This document shows, in pieces, positions 4,752 through 5,329 of a DNA stretch of 5,329 nucleotides. The translations under genes and the position numbers were made by a program. Source of the stretch: Sphingomonadaceae bacterium. GTDB taxonomy: Bacteria > Pseudomonadota > Alphaproteobacteria > Sphingomonadales > Sphingomonadaceae. Positions within the stretch are counted from its first letter, which is position 1, and each line of letters begins with the position of its first letter. Location of the stretch: the NCBI GenBank assembly GCA_013821585.1, contig JACDGO010000174.1:1-5329 (forward strand). Reading direction: 5' to 3'. A model generated the notes under the pieces. It saw only the letters and a list, made by a program, of their open reading frames with translations, was not told the origin of the DNA and did not search any database.

Positions 4752-4777
4752 CCTCTTCCTCTCGCCAGGAGCCGCCG

Positions 4778-4981
4778 ATGTCCCCGTACGAATTCTATCA
4801 GATCCGCGCCGAACAATGCGCGCGCGAAGCCGGCGAGGCGACGTTGAACAACGTGCGCGAACGCGCGCTGCGCGCCGAGGCGGCGTGGCGCGAAATGGCG
4901 ATGCGCGCCGGCCGCGTCGGCGAGATGCGCGACGCCACCGCCGCGCGCAAGGCGGCCGAGGCGGAAGCGGCGCTGTCCTGA
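4778..4981 (+). CDS. Small conserved-looking helical protein of unknown function
   Basis: The 67-residue product begins MSPYEFYQIRAEQCAREAGEA and continues almost entirely as charged Ala/Arg/Glu-rich helix (NNVRERALRAEAAWREMAMRAGR, then a tail rich in Ala, Lys and Glu). It resembles short sphingomonad hypothetical proteins with the FYxxRAxxC and NVRERxLRxExAW patterns; no function is known to me. There is no signal peptide or membrane segment, so it is probably cytoplasmic, perhaps a coiled coil. The start is firm: AGGAG (4767-4771) sits 6 nt before the ATG. It lies only 26 nt after the csp terminator hairpin and T-tract and 21 nt before the SURF1-like gene, with which it is probably co-transcribed. 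Confidence 0.78.
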   Translation: MSPYEFYQIRAEQCAREAGEATLNNVRERALRAEAAWREMAMRAGRVGEMRDATAARKAAEAEAALS

Positions 4982-4998
4982 CCGGTTGAAGGCCGGTC
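4980..4998 (+). promoter_or_regulatory. Small hairpin holding the ribosome binding site of the SURF1-like gene in its loop
   Basis: GACCGG (4980-4985) pairs perfectly with CCGGTC (4993-4998); the loop TTGAAGG contains GAAGG, the only plausible ribosome binding site for the ATG at 5003. The stem also includes the last two bases of the preceding TGA stop, so a ribosome finishing the 67-aa protein would melt it. Translational coupling is an inference. Confidence 0.4.
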
Positions 4999-5002
4999 CG
5001 CA

Positions 5003-5329
5003 ATGAAGCGCCTGCCCCTCATTCCCACGCTCGTTGTCGCGCTCGCAGTCGCCGCGATGATCGCGCTCGGCGTCTGGCAACTGCACCGCGCGACTTGGAA
5101 GGAAGCGCTGCTTGCGCGTTATTCGGCCGCGCCGGCGCTTCCCGAAATCGCGCTTCCCAACGTTCCCGATTCGCGCAACCCGCCGCTGTTCCGCCACGCG
5201 CGCGCTTTCTGTCTGTCAGTCGCCGGCTGGCACGCGGTCGCGGGAAGGAGCGCCGACGGCGAGCCCGGCTGGAGCCATGTCGCCGCTTGCCGAACCGGCG
5301 CGGAAGGTCCGGGACTTGCGGTCGACGCG
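5003..5329 (+). CDS. SURF1-family cytochrome oxidase assembly protein (N-terminal part; runs off the window)
   Basis: SURF1 (Shy1) proteins are inner-membrane factors that help heme a insertion into subunit I of aa3-type cytochrome c oxidase. The frame is open from ATG 5003 to the last base, giving 109 residues of a family usually about 220-250 long. Residues 4-24 form one hydrophobic membrane segment, followed directly by GVWQLHRATWKEALLARY (23-40), the family's characteristic G-x-WQ-x2-R...WK...LL-R signature after the first helix. Later come PPLFRHARAFC and SVAGWHAVAGRSADGEPGWSHVAAC, corresponding to the first periplasmic strands. GAAGG (4988-4992) lies 10 nt before the ATG, inside a hairpin loop. 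The rest, including the second membrane segment, is outside the window, and so are any cox genes. Confidence 0.82.
   Translation, partial: MKRLPLIPTLVVALAVAAMIALGVWQLHRATWKEALLARYSAAPALPEIALPNVPDSRNPPLFRHARAFCLSVAGWHAVAGRSADGEPGWSHVAACRTGAEGPGLAVDA

Noticed and set aside
4361..5197. Long minus-strand open frame of 278 codons opposite the cold-shock, 67-aa and SURF1-like genes
   Set aside because: It is antisense to three genes with clear families, ribosome binding sites or motifs. Its product is Arg/Gly-rich low complexity, as expected from GC-rich antisense.
1..5329. CRISPR array, tRNA, insertion sequence or attachment site
   Set aside because: I looked for regularly spaced direct repeats, cloverleaf-like segments, transposase motifs and terminal repeats around the accessory patch and found none.

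Overview
This is a GC-rich, densely coding window whose proteins look like those of an alphaproteobacterium of the Sphingomonas type. The taxonomic call rests on protein style (UvrA C-terminus, PA2169-family protein, short SURF1-like N-terminus, the 67-aa helical protein) and on candidate EcfG-type promoters. It is an inference, since no database search could be run.

Layout. (1) Bases 1-1161 encode the C-terminal 386 residues of UvrA, the DNA-damage recognition ATPase of nucleotide excision repair; its start lies upstream of the window. (2) Bases 1162-2751 form an accessory patch. From left to right it holds a noncoding stretch, a frameshifted remnant of a BrnA-type antitoxin (minus strand), an intact-looking two-gene HepT/MntA-type toxin-antitoxin operon (minus strand, 11-nt overlap, both GTG starts), a nucleotidyltransferase-like pseudogene broken across three frames (plus strand), and a short ORF of unknown function. 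One apparently intact module sits between two decayed ones. (3) Bases 2876-3441 hold a PA2169/DUF2383 four-helix-bundle gene that converges, across a shared hairpin, on a small exported Met/His-rich protein (minus strand). (4) Bases 3889-4293 encode a probable glycine-zipper lipoprotein, divergent from the Met-rich gene and followed by an intrinsic terminator. (5) Bases 4339-4751 form a self-contained cold-shock protein unit: candidate promoter, long leader, CspA-family gene and strong intrinsic terminator. (6) Bases 4778-5329 hold a 67-aa helical protein of unknown function, then the start of a SURF1-family cytochrome oxidase assembly gene that runs off the window.

The most interesting signal is in the cold-shock leader. 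A 10-nt stretch (4419-4428) is perfectly complementary to the region containing the ribosome binding site (4484-4493). The same GGG triplet can instead form a local hairpin (4482-4486 with 4497-4501) that leaves the ribosome binding site in its loop. The two folds exclude each other, which suggests a cis-acting RNA switch, possibly temperature-sensing. Two sites resembling the alphaproteobacterial general-stress (EcfG) promoter, each one base off the core, lie upstream of the PA2169-family gene and of the Met-rich gene, which would place both in a stress regulon. No tRNA, rRNA, CRISPR array or insertion sequence was seen.
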